Assembly: GCF_001641285.1 (NCBI RefSeq)
Contig: NZ_CP014841.1
Coordinates: 1,612,001-1,676,000, forward strand
Direction of reading: 5' to 3'
DNA length: 64,000 nt
DNA from: Dyella thiooxydans
GTDB lineage: Bacteria; Pseudomonadota; Gammaproteobacteria; Xanthomonadales; Rhodanobacteraceae
Shown here: one piece after another, positions 1 through 9,037 of the stretch
How positions within the stretch are numbered: position 1 is the stretch's first letter
Layout of the letters: every line of letters starts with the position of its first letter
Position numbers and translations under genes: made by a program
The notes under the pieces: model-generated
Seen by the model: only the letters and a program-made list of their open reading frames with translations
Database searches by the model: none
What the model was told of the DNA's origin: nothing

Positions 1-1440
1 GCCCGCGGGGAGGATGACCCTGTTTGCCGGATTTGAAACGTTCGGTCTGCTTTGATTGGGAAAAAAATACGGTATATCGGCAGTATCCGGGCTCGAGAAT
101 ATGGCCGTACCGTTTATCGCTTCACCGGTCTTTGGGTCCAGCAACACATTTGATATCTGCACCAACAGTGACGCACGAATCCGCGCAGACCGACGATCAA
201 ACGCGGTCGGGAATGGCCGGATAGGTCGGCTCAAGAACTCACTAGCAAACTCCGGGCCGGCCTCCTCTCGACTGACCGCCCGCAGGATGTCAGCGGCCCT
301 CCGGAGATCCGTAGTGTTCGCACCGGCAAACCAGCCGTTAAAGGAAGTCGCCCAAAACCACTTCTTGAGACTCATCAAGAGGTTCGCTGAAAGCTGACTG
401 CGGACCGCGCCGTGTTCAGCGAAGAATATCGAAAGCAACACAAAGATAGACGAATACGGCAAAAGCTTGCTAGTGCGCAGGCCAACCTGCTCGTTGAGGA
501 AACCAGCCGTTTCCAGCAGCGCCTGAGACGCCGTCTGGACCGCAGCTCTCATTCGAGCGGCAGAACTCCGGTCCACTAAACGCTCGTACGAGGGTCGCGT
601 GAAGTCCAGTCCGGCGATCGCTAGCACCACCTGCAGAATGATCCGTCGATGAAGGTCCCCGAAGCCGGTCGCACGCAAGCTGCCAAGCAACTCGTCGATA
701 GAGCTCGCCAAGTCAAACGCGTTGCCGGCAGCGTCCGAGTAAGTGAGAGCTGAAAGCATTTGATCGGGCGTCATATCCCGCCCGCGCTGATTGATTCGCG
801 CAAAGATGGTCACAGCGTCATCAATGGAGCCGTTTTTCAAAATCGTGAGAGGCAGACGGTACTCGCGAAGAGCCCGCTGCAGGGCGTCAGCCTTGTCAAG
901 CAGCAGGCTTGCCTCTGTCTCCGAATAGGCCGAGCTGGCTGCAATATCACGCGTCCGGCGTGCGAAGTCGACAGTGCGCAGAATGTTCCGCAGCGGCAAA
1001 AAATGAAGCGGGACGGACCGGCAGGTGCCCTTTAGATGAACAAACTGCTCGGCCTTCAAATCGTATGCGATCCACCAGCGCCAGTCTTCCAAGCGCTCGC
1101 ATGGATGGTTCTCGGGAAGCTTGAGCACGCCGAGTAGCGTCGCCAAGCGCTGGTGGCCGTCCACCACGTATGACTTCACCAATGGGCCGTCACTCGGGAG
1201 GACAATGGGACCGATTGCCTTCAAGCTCGCAATGTCTGACCGTTCTGTCTGCCAGATCAGAAGCGAACCGATCGGATAACCTTTCAGCACGCTGTCAAAC
1301 AGCTGAAGCATGTCTTCCGGCGACCACACGTAAGGCCGCTGGAAGCGTGGCACTCGATACTCGCCAGACACAACCCCGTCCAGCAGGTCGTTTACGGCAA
1401 TGATGTCCGGGCGGGCAGAAGCAGCAGGAAGTTGCGTCAT
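1..1440 (-). CDS. DUF262 (GmrS-N/ParB-like) protein, 3' end beyond window
   Basis: The frame is open for 480 codons from an ATG at 1440 to the window edge, so the C-terminus is missing. The N-terminus has the hallmarks of DUF262: VPRFQRPYVW near residues 30-39, LKGYPIGSLLIW near 52-63 and the nucleotide-binding/nuclease motif DGHQR at 94-98. A helical region follows, with an FARINQRG motif typical of these proteins. In known systems this fold is the NTP-dependent nuclease half of GmrSD type IV restriction enzymes, and it occurs in several other defence systems. Its ATG lies one base after the stop of the upstream TOPRIM-like gene, so the two are probably translated together. Composition is clearly less GC-rich than icmF. 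The family call is firm; an anti-phage role is inferred from context. Confidence 0.85.
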   Translation of the reverse strand, partial: MTQLPAASARPDIIAVNDLLDGVVSGEYRVPRFQRPYVWSPEDMLQLFDSVLKGYPIGSLLIWQTERSDIASLKAIGPIVLPSDGPLVKSYVVDGHQRLATLLGVLKLPENHPCERLEDWRWWIAYDLKAEQFVHLKGTCRSVPLHFLPLRNILRTVDFARRTRDIAASSAYSETEASLLLDKADALQRALREYRLPLTILKNGSIDDAVTIFARINQRGRDMTPDQMLSALTYSDAAGNAFDLASSIDELLGSLRATGFGDLHRRIILQVVLAIAGLDFTRPSYERLVDRSSAARMRAAVQTASQALLETAGFLNEQVGLRTSKLLPYSSIFVLLSIFFAEHGAVRSQLSANLLMSLKKWFWATSFNGWFAGANTTDLRRAADILRAVSREEAGPEFASEFLSRPIRPFPTAFDRRSARIRASLLVQISNVLLDPKTGEAINGTAIFSSPDTADIPYFFPNQSRPNVSNPANRVILPAG

Positions 1441-1441
1441 A

Positions 1442-2485
1442 TCACAGCGCCTCGCAAATTGCGTCAATTAGCCCGCCGAGCTCGACGGCGTCATCCGTGT
1501 GGGCAACGGTCATTCGTTGGTCGGGCCGGCCAGTTTCCTCGACGAAGATAGAGCTTAGTCCGGAACCGAACCCCTCAGCCAGAAGAACCCAGTCCTGCTC
1601 CGAAACAGAGCCGTAGAGCGCCTTCTCCTCAGAGCTTATTGCCGCGGACGCGAAATAATCGGCCTTCGATACCGGCCTCTTCTCTATGCGAAAGCCGCGC
1701 TTCATGTGGTAGTGGCGGCGCTGCTCGACCGTCATACGGAAAAGTGCCTCTACCTTCCGCTTAAAGTCCCGCGACCGATCCCGGGCGAGAAGCGCTGACT
1801 GAGGCAGATAGCTCTCGATAGATCGCTTACTTAGCTGGTGGGTGAAAATACCCAGCTGGCCTGCCTGCCGAACTATGTCCGCGTTCGGATCGTCCGCGCC
1901 ATGCTTGGCGTCGTTGTCCAAAAATGCCCCCAACCACATCCGGAAGTCACGCCTATACCTCCCGTCGCTGCGTGCCCAAATGCCGGCAGAGAAAATGCGC
2001 ATCGATCTGACGATCGAATCCTTCCCACCCGCGTGTCGGAAAACAAACCGCTGCTGCCGGTAGGCCTTGAGAAGGCGCGGCTGGCTCAGTAGCCTGCTCA
2101 TCCACAATAGAAAGGCACCGTCGTATTCCTCGTTCTCAACGACAATTTGGAAAGGCGTGGAAAGAAACAGTAGCGCCTCCAAAGGGCGTACCCGTGTCCG
2201 GCGGACGCCGGCGCTTTCCAGGTACTCTCCACCGATTGGTGCTGCGTCGTCGATTTCGACTATCGACCGGTGGTCGCGCGGGGTGTACGACGCGGCCAGC
2301 GCCACGTGCTCGAGAAATTCGTAGAGATCGGACGGACGCTGAGCGACCCACTCGCTGCGTTCAATCGCTTGCAGAGTGTCGGCATCGACAACGTGCCGCT
2401 CTTCCTCAACGAGAAGAGCGACCACGTCTAGAACCGAGAAGTACCGAGCGTCGGACAGCACCGACGGTGTGAAGGAGACCCTCAC
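1442..2485 (-). CDS. TOPRIM-like protein of a three-gene ATPase/DUF262 cassette
   Basis: A 347-residue soluble protein without a confident family match. The middle looks like a degenerate TOPRIM fold: a buried strand ending in an acidic cluster (VVENEEYDG, E117-E119-E120-D122), then HAGGK at 151-155, then FLDNDAK with D190 and D192 as a DxD pair, then LSKRSIESYLP at 218-228. That last motif is common after the DxD strand in OLD-type and DUF4435-like TOPRIM nucleases. The ATG overlaps the stop of the upstream ATPase by four bases, which points to a stoichiometric partner. An ATPase plus separate TOPRIM protein recalls the AriA/AriB pair of PARIS or a split OLD nuclease. The TOPRIM assignment is my reading of motifs, not a database hit, and could be wrong. 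Confidence 0.7.
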   Translation of the reverse strand: MRVSFTPSVLSDARYFSVLDVVALLVEEERHVVDADTLQAIERSEWVAQRPSDLYEFLEHVALAASYTPRDHRSIVEIDDAAPIGGEYLESAGVRRTRVRPLEALLFLSTPFQIVVENEEYDGAFLLWMSRLLSQPRLLKAYRQQRFVFRHAGGKDSIVRSMRIFSAGIWARSDGRYRRDFRMWLGAFLDNDAKHGADDPNADIVRQAGQLGIFTHQLSKRSIESYLPQSALLARDRSRDFKRKVEALFRMTVEQRRHYHMKRGFRIEKRPVSKADYFASAAISSEEKALYGSVSEQDWVLLAEGFGSGLSSIFVEETGRPDQRMTVAHTDDAVELGGLIDAICEAL

Positions 2486-3726
2486 TTGGCTCTAGCTCGA
2501 GCAGCAGCCCTGAGTTCCTTAAGGTCGTCTAGCGATTCCTCGAAAACGCCAGCGGGCCAAGAACTGGGATCTCCGCGCTCGTTGAAAGAGACGTCGCACA
2601 CCGGTAACGGCGCTTCCTCGAGGCCTTCAGCATGATCCACCGACACAAGGTTCACCAGCGATGCGTCAAGCGTCCCGTCTGCAATACGGCGCCTAAAGCG
2701 CATTATGAGTTGCTCCGAATGCGTCTCGACAAGGACCTGGGCTCCCTTCCTCGCGGAGGCGATGAACAGGTCAGCGAGCGCACCATGCGCAGCTGGATGG
2801 AGGTGCAGCTCCGGCTGCTCCACAATTAGCAGCCCTGCAGGGAGACGTCCACACTGATATGCCAGGTGCTGAATTACCACCGGAACGCTCTGCGAGAAGC
2901 CGGCACCTGTATCGGACAGGTCAACCTCGGTTTTTGAACCGCTGTCAGAGACCCAGACGCGGGGACGGTCCCCTGTAACGTCAATCTCGAGTGCACTCCC
3001 CATAGCTTGGGCGAACCAGGTAGCAACCGCACGGCTAAGCGCGCCGCCGTGTCGCAACTTATCGTCCGCGAGAACCTCAAGAGCGCGCTGGCCCCGCGGG
3101 CCCAAACTATCAATGTGCTGACTAGGCATCTTTAGCGACGCGCCGCTTTCAACGCGGAACGGTCCCAGATAGGACGTTGCCGGCATCGCCGCGCGGAGGA
3201 GGTCCACAACGGCCTCACCTTCGCCTGGCAAGTTCAGCGTAGGCAGCAGGCCCTTGAAGCCTAGGTCGACAGGCTCACCCTCGACACCCGACACTCGATA
3301 CCGGGGAGAGCTGTATGTTGGGTCACCTGTATCGGCAAGCGTCGCTTCGAAAACGCGGTCGTCATTTCGCCTGAGCACGCAACTTTCGACCACGAGCAAG
3401 CGAATCTCGTGCACGTACCGAATGCGCGTCTCGAAGCGAAGGACGTCTTCGCCGACGTCCATTGCTGCGCCGAGTAGAAACGGCAGCGCTCCACGGGCAT
3501 GCACCAAGTCTTGAAAAGTTGCGGCGTGGTCGATATCCCCAGCGGAAAGACTGAGTATCCCCTCGGGAGACGGCGAAAGCGCCTTCTCAATAAGTAATGG
3601 CAACCGGGATAAGACGCTCTTCCCGCTTCCGTTCTTGCCAATAATGATGGTGACCTGCGCAAGACGCACGTCCTGCCGGTCCTTGAATTTGCGATAACGC
3701 TCGAACGAGAGTGAGGTGATGGCCAT
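2482..3726 (-). CDS. AAA ATPase with DUF3696-like C-terminus
   Basis: A 414-residue SMC/RecF-like ATPase. Walker A is GKNGSGKS at 30-37, following an N-terminal strand-helix typical of AAA15 proteins. A DTGAGFSQSVPVV signature and the Walker B segment LLIVEQPELHLHP follow. The C-terminus (ETHSEQLIMRFRRRIADG, then a Trp-Pro-containing tail) matches the DUF3696 tail of these ATPases. Such proteins act as sensors or assembly platforms for an associated effector in defence operons. The ATG lies nine bases beyond the icmF stop, preceded by AAGGA, so it probably rides on icmF transcription. It overlaps the next gene by ATGA. Lower GC and mixed wobble bases mark it as acquired relative to the icmF body. 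Confidence 0.85.
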   Translation of the reverse strand: MAITSLSFERYRKFKDRQDVRLAQVTIIIGKNGSGKSVLSRLPLLIEKALSPSPEGILSLSAGDIDHAATFQDLVHARGALPFLLGAAMDVGEDVLRFETRIRYVHEIRLLVVESCVLRRNDDRVFEATLADTGDPTYSSPRYRVSGVEGEPVDLGFKGLLPTLNLPGEGEAVVDLLRAAMPATSYLGPFRVESGASLKMPSQHIDSLGPRGQRALEVLADDKLRHGGALSRAVATWFAQAMGSALEIDVTGDRPRVWVSDSGSKTEVDLSDTGAGFSQSVPVVIQHLAYQCGRLPAGLLIVEQPELHLHPAAHGALADLFIASARKGAQVLVETHSEQLIMRFRRRIADGTLDASLVNLVSVDHAEGLEEAPLPVCDVSFNERGDPSSWPAGVFEESLDDLKELRAAARARAK

Positions 3727-3735
3727 AGTGTTCCT

Positions 3736-6700
3736 TCACATATTCCGCCGATATTCGCCACCCACCTCATACAACGCGTGACTAATCTGCCCCAACGAGT
3801 TGTACTTCACCGCCTCAACCAACTGCTCAAACACATTCTTCCGCTCCCGAGCCGTCTGCTGCAACCGCTTCAGGCTCTGAGGCTCCAGCCCATTCCGCGC
3901 CTCCCCGAACCCCCGCACGTTCGCAATCTGCTGCCCCTTCTCCTCTTCCGTGGAGCGGATCAGCTCGATCTCGGTGGCGATCTCGCCGCCGTGGTCCTTG
4001 GGCAGGAAAGTGTTGACGCCGATCAGCGGCAGGCTGCCGTCGTGCTTCTTGTGCTCGTAGTACAGGCTCTCTTCCTGGATCTTGCCGCGCTGGTACATGG
4101 TGTCCATCGCGCCGAGCACGCCGCCGCGCTCGCTGATCGCCTCGAACTCCTTGTACACGGCCTCTTCGACCAGGTCGGTGAGCTCGTCGACGATGAAGCT
4201 GCCCTGCCAGGGGTTCTCGTTGAAGTTGAGCCCCAGCTCCTTGTTGAGGATCATCTGGATCGCCACGGCGCGGCGCACGCTCTCTTCGGTCGGCGTGGTG
4301 ATCGCCTCGTCGTAGGCGTTGGTGTGCAGGCTGTTGCAGTTGTCGAACAGCGCGTACAGCGCCTGCAGCGTGGTGCGGATGTCGTTGAACTGGATCTCCT
4401 GCGCGTGCAGCGAACGGCCGGAGGTCTGGATGTGGTACTTCATCATCTGGCTGCGCGGGCTGGCGCCGTAGCGCTCGCGCATGGCGCGGGCCCAGATGCG
4501 GCGGGCGACGCGGCCGATGACGGTGTACTCCGGGTCCATACCGTTGGAGAAGAAGAACGACAGGTTGGGCGCGAAGTCGTCGATGTTCATCCCGCGCGCG
4601 AGGTAGTACTCGACGATGGTGAAGCCGTTCGACAGCGTGAAGGCGAGCTGGCTGATCGGGTTCGCGCCGGCTTCGGCGATGTGATAGCCGGAGATCGACA
4701 CCGAGTAGAAGTTGCGCACCTTGTGGTCGACGAAGTACTGCTGGATGTCGCCCATCATGCGCAGCGCGAACTCGGTGGAGAAGATGCAGGTGTTCTGCGC
4801 CTGGTCTTCTTTCAGGATGTCCGCCTGCACGGTGCCGCGCACGGTGGCTAGCGTCTCGGCCTTGATCCTGGCGTAGGTCTCGGCATCCACCAGCTGGTTG
4901 CCGGTGACGCCGAGCAGGGCTAGGCCGAGGCCGTCGTTGCCGGCCGGCAGCTCACCCGAGTAACGCGGGCGCTCGAGGCCTTCGAACAGCTTGGCGATTT
5001 TCTTTTCCGCCTCGGCCCAGCGGGCGGGGTCGGCCTTGAGGTACTTCTCCACGTTCTGGTCGACGGCGGTGTTCATGAACATCGCCAGGATGATCGGCGC
5101 CGGGCCGTTGATGGTCATGGAGACCGAGCTGGTGGGCGCGGACAGGTCGAAGCCGGAGTACAGCTTCTTCATGTCGTCGAGCGTGGCGATGTTGACGCCG
5201 GAGTTGCCGATCTTGCCGTAGATGTCCGGACGCGGCGCCGGGTCTTCGCCGTACAGGGTGACCGAGTCGAACGCGGTGGACAGACGCGTGGCCGCGCCGC
5301 CCTGGCTGAGGTAGTGGAAGCGGCGGTTGGTGCGCTCGGGCGTGCCTTCGCCGGCGAACATGCGGGTGGGATCTTCGCCGCTGCGGCGGTACGGGTACAC
5401 GCCGCCGGTGTAGGGGTAGTGGCCCGGCAGGTTCTCCTTGCCGAGGAACAGCAGCTGGTCGCCCCAATCGCGGGTCTTGGGCGGCGCCACCTTGGGGATC
5501 TTCTGGTGGCTGAGCGACTCGCGGTAGTTCTCCACGCGGATGGTCTTGCCGCGCACCTGGTACTCGTTGACCTCGGCGGTGACCGACTCGCGCAGGGCGG
5601 GCCAGTTGCGCAGGAGTTCGAGGGATTCCTTGGTCAGCTCGCCGAGGGCGGCGTTGTAGCGCTGGCGGAGGAGCAGGAGCGAGCGGTCGACCACAGGCTT
5701 TTGTGTAGGAGCGGCTTCAGCCGCGATGCTCTCGCCCACGCCCTCGCCCTGCCCGGTCGCGGCTGAAGCCGCTCCTACGGGGGTGAGGTCGGTGGAGGGA
5801 TAGAGGTCCAGCGGCTTGGGCAGCTTGTCGTCGCCCAGCTCCTTCAGCGCCTCGTAGCAGTGCTGGGCCTTGCTGGCCTGCTCGGCCTGTTTGGCGATGG
5901 AGGCGTTGATGCCGCGGCCCTGCTCGGCGATCTCGGCGAGGTAGCGCACGCGGTTGCCGGGGATCAGCACGGTGGCGCGCGGTTCCTTCAGGCTGGTGTC
6001 CAGGTGCGGCTGCCAATCGCACCCGCCCTTGTAGGAGCCCACCTTGTGGGCGACCTCGGCGGCGTCGCTGCCTGGAGCGCTCTGGTCGCGCACAGGGTGC
6101 GCTCCTACGGCGTGCGTGGAGTCCGCGCCGAGGTGGAGCTTTTCGCGCATCAGGCGGCACAGGTTGGTGAACATCCAGGTGACGCCCGGATCGTTGAACT
6201 GGCTGGCGATGGTCGGGTAGACCGGCACGTCTTCGTCCTTCATGGCGAAGGCGGTGCGGTTGCGCTTCCACTGCTTGCGCACGTCGCGCAGGGCGTCTTC
6301 GGCGCCGCGCTTGTCGTACTTGTTGAGCACGATCAGCTCGGCGAAGTCGATCATGTCGATCTTCTCCAGCTGGCTGGCCGCGCCGTATTCGCTGGTCATC
6401 ACGTAGACCGGGAAGTCGACGAGATCGACGATCTCCGAATCGCTCTGGCCGATGCCGGCGGTCTCCACGATCACCAGGTCGTACGGCTGGCTCTTGAGGA
6501 AGTCGATGCAGTCGTGCAGCACGGTGTTGGTGGCGGCGTGCTGGCGACGGGTGGCCATCGAGCGCATGTAGACGCGATGGGACCTCAACGAGTTCATGCG
6601 GATGCGGTCGCCGAGCAGCGCGCCGCCGGAGCGGCGACGGGTCGGGTCCACCGCCAGCACGGCGATGCGCATCTCGGGGAAGGCCTGCAGGAAGCGCAGC

Positions 6701-7398
6701 AGCAGTTCGTCCACCACGCTGGACTTGCCGGCGCCACCGGTGCCGGTGAGGCCGAGCACCGGGGTGTGCTTGCCGGCGAGCTTCCACTGCTTGCGCTGAT
6801 GCTCCAGCTCGGCGTCGCTGAGCGCGCCCTCTTCGATCGCCGAGAGCATGCGGCCGATCGAGATCTCGTCGTCCACTCGCACGGCGGGCACGCCCTGGGT
6901 TTCCTCGGCACGCTTGGCCGCGGCCGCGCCGGCGCGGGCCATCACGTCCTCGATCATCTCGGTGAGGCCGAGCTTCATGCCGTCGTTCGGGTGGTAGATG
7001 CGCTCCACGCCGTAGGCCTGCAGCTCCTTGATCTCTTCCGGCGTGATGGTGCCGCCGCCGCCGCCGAACACGCGGATGTGGCCCGCGCCGCGCTCCTTGA
7101 GCATGTCCACCATGTACTTGAAGTACTCGACGTGGCCGCCCTGGTAGGACGACAGCGCGATGGCGTCGGCGTCTTCCTGCAGCGCGGCGCGCACCACGTC
7201 CTCCACCGAGCGGTTGTGGCCCAGGTGGATCACCTCGGCGCCCTGCGCCTGGATGATCCGGCGCATGATGTTGATCGCCGCGTCGTGGCCGTCGAACAGG
7301 CTGGCGGCGGTGACGAAGCGCAGCGGCGAGGCCTCGCCCGGGGTGCGCGCCTGCTGGGTGTCGCCGGCGGTGGGGACGTGCTTGGGCTGGGAACTCAT
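3736..7398 (-). CDS. icmF: Fused isobutyryl-CoA mutase IcmF
   Basis: A 1220-residue fusion of three parts: a B12-binding domain at the N-terminus ([12 protein letters not shown] near 36-47, FGGGGG near 111-116), a MeaI/MeaB-type GTPase chaperone (P-loop GTGGAGKS at 219-226) and the TIM-barrel mutase in the C-terminal half. The family interconverts isobutyryl-CoA and n-butyryl-CoA with adenosylcobalamin, feeding valine-derived or short-chain acyl-CoA into beta-oxidation; some members also take isovaleryl-CoA. The ATG is preceded by GGAGTTGCC. Two REP-like palindromes lie in frame within linkers, at residues about 431-456 and 540-565, adding residues that IcmF does not normally have. About the last 60 codons show more A/T wobble than the rest. 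Confidence 0.95.
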   Translation of the reverse strand: MSSQPKHVPTAGDTQQARTPGEASPLRFVTAASLFDGHDAAINIMRRIIQAQGAEVIHLGHNRSVEDVVRAALQEDADAIALSSYQGGHVEYFKYMVDMLKERGAGHIRVFGGGGGTITPEEIKELQAYGVERIYHPNDGMKLGLTEMIEDVMARAGAAAAKRAEETQGVPAVRVDDEISIGRMLSAIEEGALSDAELEHQRKQWKLAGKHTPVLGLTGTGGAGKSSVVDELLLRFLQAFPEMRIAVLAVDPTRRRSGGALLGDRIRMNSLRSHRVYMRSMATRRQHAATNTVLHDCIDFLKSQPYDLVIVETAGIGQSDSEIVDLVDFPVYVMTSEYGAASQLEKIDMIDFAELIVLNKYDKRGAEDALRDVRKQWKRNRTAFAMKDEDVPVYPTIASQFNDPGVTWMFTNLCRLMREKLHLGADSTHAVGAHPVRDQSAPGSDAAEVAHKVGSYKGGCDWQPHLDTSLKEPRATVLIPGNRVRYLAEIAEQGRGINASIAKQAEQASKAQHCYEALKELGDDKLPKPLDLYPSTDLTPVGAASAATGQGEGVGESIAAEAAPTQKPVVDRSLLLLRQRYNAALGELTKESLELLRNWPALRESVTAEVNEYQVRGKTIRVENYRESLSHQKIPKVAPPKTRDWGDQLLFLGKENLPGHYPYTGGVYPYRRSGEDPTRMFAGEGTPERTNRRFHYLSQGGAATRLSTAFDSVTLYGEDPAPRPDIYGKIGNSGVNIATLDDMKKLYSGFDLSAPTSSVSMTINGPAPIILAMFMNTAVDQNVEKYLKADPARWAEAEKKIAKLFEGLERPRYSGELPAGNDGLGLALLGVTGNQLVDAETYARIKAETLATVRGTVQADILKEDQAQNTCIFSTEFALRMMGDIQQYFVDHKVRNFYSVSISGYHIAEAGANPISQLAFTLSNGFTIVEYYLARGMNIDDFAPNLSFFFSNGMDPEYTVIGRVARRIWARAMRERYGASPRSQMMKYHIQTSGRSLHAQEIQFNDIRTTLQALYALFDNCNSLHTNAYDEAITTPTEESVRRAVAIQMILNKELGLNFNENPWQGSFIVDELTDLVEEAVYKEFEAISERGGVLGAMDTMYQRGKIQEESLYYEHKKHDGSLPLIGVNTFLPKDHGGEIATEIELIRSTEEEKGQQIANVRGFGEARNGLEPQSLKRLQQTARERKNVFEQLVEAVKYNSLGQISHALYEVGGEYRRNM
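5705..5778. repeat. REP-like inverted repeat inside icmF
   Basis: GTAGGAGCGGCTTCAGCCGC at 5705-5724 is matched by its inverse complement ending in GCTCCTAC at 5778. This is the same outer hexamer-plus-hairpin architecture as the repeats around the RAYT gene. It is read in frame as a Gly/Ala/Glu-rich linker between the GTPase and mutase parts of IcmF. Confidence 0.85.
6031..6108. repeat. REP-like inverted repeat inside icmF, array type
   Basis: It begins GTAGGAGCCCACCTTGTGGG and ends with GGTCGCGCACAGGGTGCGCTCCTAC in two parts, the same sequence as the units of the 87-bp array at 8381-9017. It is translated in frame within IcmF, giving about 26 extra residues before the segment that normally follows the GTPase domain. 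Confidence 0.88.
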
Positions 7399-7503
7399 GG
7401 CAACTCCGACCTCAGTGTGCTTAGCCCCGCAATTCTAGAGGATCGGGGTTGAAGGCGCGGAGAAGTCGGTGTTGCACCTGCAGCAAAATCGCCTGCCTCA
7501 ACT

Positions 7504-7790
7504 GTAGGAGCGCACCCTGTGCGTGATTCGCCGGGGGTGGGGTTCGGGGTTGGTCGCCCACAGGGTGGGCTCCTACAGGGTGCGTTTGTCGGGATGTCTG
7601 GGGGGGCACACAAACGCCCTGCGTCCTACCTGTAGGAGCGCACCCTGTGCGCGACACGCCGGGGGGTGGGGTTACGGTTGGTCGCCCACAGGGTGGGCTC
7701 CTACAAGGGTGGTTTTGTCGGGATGTCTGGGAGGCACACAAACGCCCCGCGTCCTACCTGTAGGAGCGCACCCTGTGCGCGAACCGCCGT
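7504..7790. repeat. REP-like repeat, three copies at 128-bp period, upstream of RAYT
   Basis: The motif GTAGGAGCGCACCCTGTGCG starts at 7504, 7632 and 7760. After each of the first two copies comes the inverse half ending GGGTGGGCTCCTAC, then a spacer carrying GTCGGGATGTCTGGG and CACACAAACGCCC. Pairs of inverted GTAGGAGC palindromes of this kind form BIME-like units. The stretch 7399-7869 between icmF and the RAYT start holds these repeats and no gene I can support. Confidence 0.85.
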
Positions 7791-7869
7791 GGCCCAGCCC
7801 TCCCCTACCTACAAACCGTGCAGCGCATGTCCGACATTTTTTTCCTGCCCGGATCGGCATGGTGGGTCG

Positions 7870-8334
7870 ATGGCACCCATCGCATCTCCCGGCCATCGCG
7901 CGTTACGCAAGGGCCGGGTTTCCGTCCCCGGACAGATCTACCTACTCACCACCGTCACCGCCCATCGGATGCCATGGTTTCTCGATCCTGATGTGGCCCG
8001 GCTGGCCTGTCGCCAGATGATCGAGCCAATGACATGGGGTGACGCCAGGCCGCTGGGCTGGGTGTTCATGCCGGATCACTGGCACGGGCTGGTCGAACTC
8101 GGCCCGCGCGACGATCTCTCGTGTGTGATGAACCGGTTCAAGGCGCGCATCAGCAAGCAGCTTTGCCGACATCTGCAGGGCGACCGCCTCTGGTGCCGCG
8201 GATTTCATGACCGGGCGATACGGCGGGAGGAGGACGTTCGGGCGGTGGCGCGCTATGTCGTCGGCAATCCGCTGCGGGCGGGGCTGGTGGCGCAGTTGGG
8301 GGATTATCCGTACTGGGACTGTGTCTGGCTGTAG
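7870..8334 (+). CDS. REP-associated tyrosine transposase (RAYT, Y1_Tnp/IS200-like)
   Basis: A 154-residue protein with the HUH nuclease motif HWH at 70-72 inside VFMPDHWHGLVEL, an RFKARISKQL helix, and the catalytic tyrosine Y129 in ARYVVGNPLRAGLV, as in single-copy RAYT transposases. These enzymes nick single-stranded REP palindromes and are thought to have spread REP elements through genomes. The ATG at 7870 places the conserved domain at the N-terminus. Longer in-frame starts (for example 7666) run through the upstream repeat and give repeat-encoded sequence, so I reject them. Repeats flank the gene on both sides (7504-7790 and 8381-9017), the usual arrangement for an active or recently active RAYT. 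Confidence 0.93.
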   Translation: MAPIASPGHRALRKGRVSVPGQIYLLTTVTAHRMPWFLDPDVARLACRQMIEPMTWGDARPLGWVFMPDHWHGLVELGPRDDLSCVMNRFKARISKQLCRHLQGDRLWCRGFHDRAIRREEDVRAVARYVVGNPLRAGLVAQLGDYPYWDCVWL

Positions 8335-8380
8335 GTGGTGCTGGTCCGCGTTGGGCATGGCTTGCGCGGCGGGCTTGAGA

Positions 8381-9017
8381 GGTCGCGCACAGGGTGCGCT
8401 CCTACCGCCCTCCTGGAGGAGCCCACCTTGTGGGCGACCACGGCAGGCTTGGTGGTAGGTACGCGCTGGTCGCGCACAGGGTGGGCTCCTACCGCCCTCC
8501 TGTAGGAGCCCACCTTGTGGGCGACCTCGGCAGGCTTGGTGGTGGGTGCGCGCTGGTCGCGCACAGGGTGCGCTCCTACCGCCCTCCTGTAGGAGCCCAC
8601 CTTGTGGGCGACCTCGGCAGGCTTGGTGGTGGGTGCGCGCTGGTCGCGCACAGGGTGCGCTCCTACCGCCCTTCTGTAGGAGCCCACCTTGTGGGCGACC
8701 ACGGCAGCCTTGGTGGTGGGTACGCGCTGGTCGCGCACAGGGTGCGCTCCTACCGCCCTTCTGTAGGAGCCCACCTTGTGGGCGACCTCGGCAGCCTTGG
8801 CGGTGGGTGCCCGCTGGTCGCGCACAGGGTGCGCTCCTACCGCCCTCCTGTAGGAGCCCACCTTGTGGGCGACCTCGGCAGCCTTGGTAGTGGGTACGCG
8901 CTGGTCGCGCACAGGGGGCGCTCCTACCGCCCTCCTGGAGGAGCCCACCTTGTGGGCGACCTCGGCAGGCTTGGTGGTGGGTGCGCGCTGGTCGCGCATA
9001 GGGTGCGCTCCTACCGC
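8381..9017. repeat. Tandem array of seven 87-bp REP-pair units
   Basis: Unit starts (GTAGGAGCCCACC or the GGAGGAGCCCACC variant) lie at 8415, 8502, 8589, 8676, 8763, 8850 and 8937, exactly 87 bp apart. A partial unit leads in from 8381. Each unit holds two inverted palindromes: one reads GTAGGAGCCCACCTTGTGGG, the other ends CACAGGGTGCGCTCCTAC, with a GGCAGGCTTGGTGGTGGG spacer between. Copies differ by a few substitutions. Because 87 is a multiple of three, long artificial reading frames stay open on both strands. No other gene is seen in 8335-9037. Confidence 0.95.
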
Positions 9018-9037
9018 CGCACGCTGATCCGCTTCGC

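Noticed and set aside
5860-7452. A 530-codon plus-strand frame opposite icmF
   Set aside because: It is antisense to a strongly conserved enzyme. The Ala/Val/His/Leu-rich, low-complexity sequence is typical of antisense frames in high-GC genes and no family is seen.
7399-7503. Cobalamin riboswitch before icmF
   Set aside because: The leader is only about 100 bp, lacks a B12-box-like sequence and runs straight into repeats.
8381-9017. CRISPR-like regular spacing
   Set aside because: The whole 87-bp unit is conserved, including the spacer part; there are no unique spacers and no cas genes.
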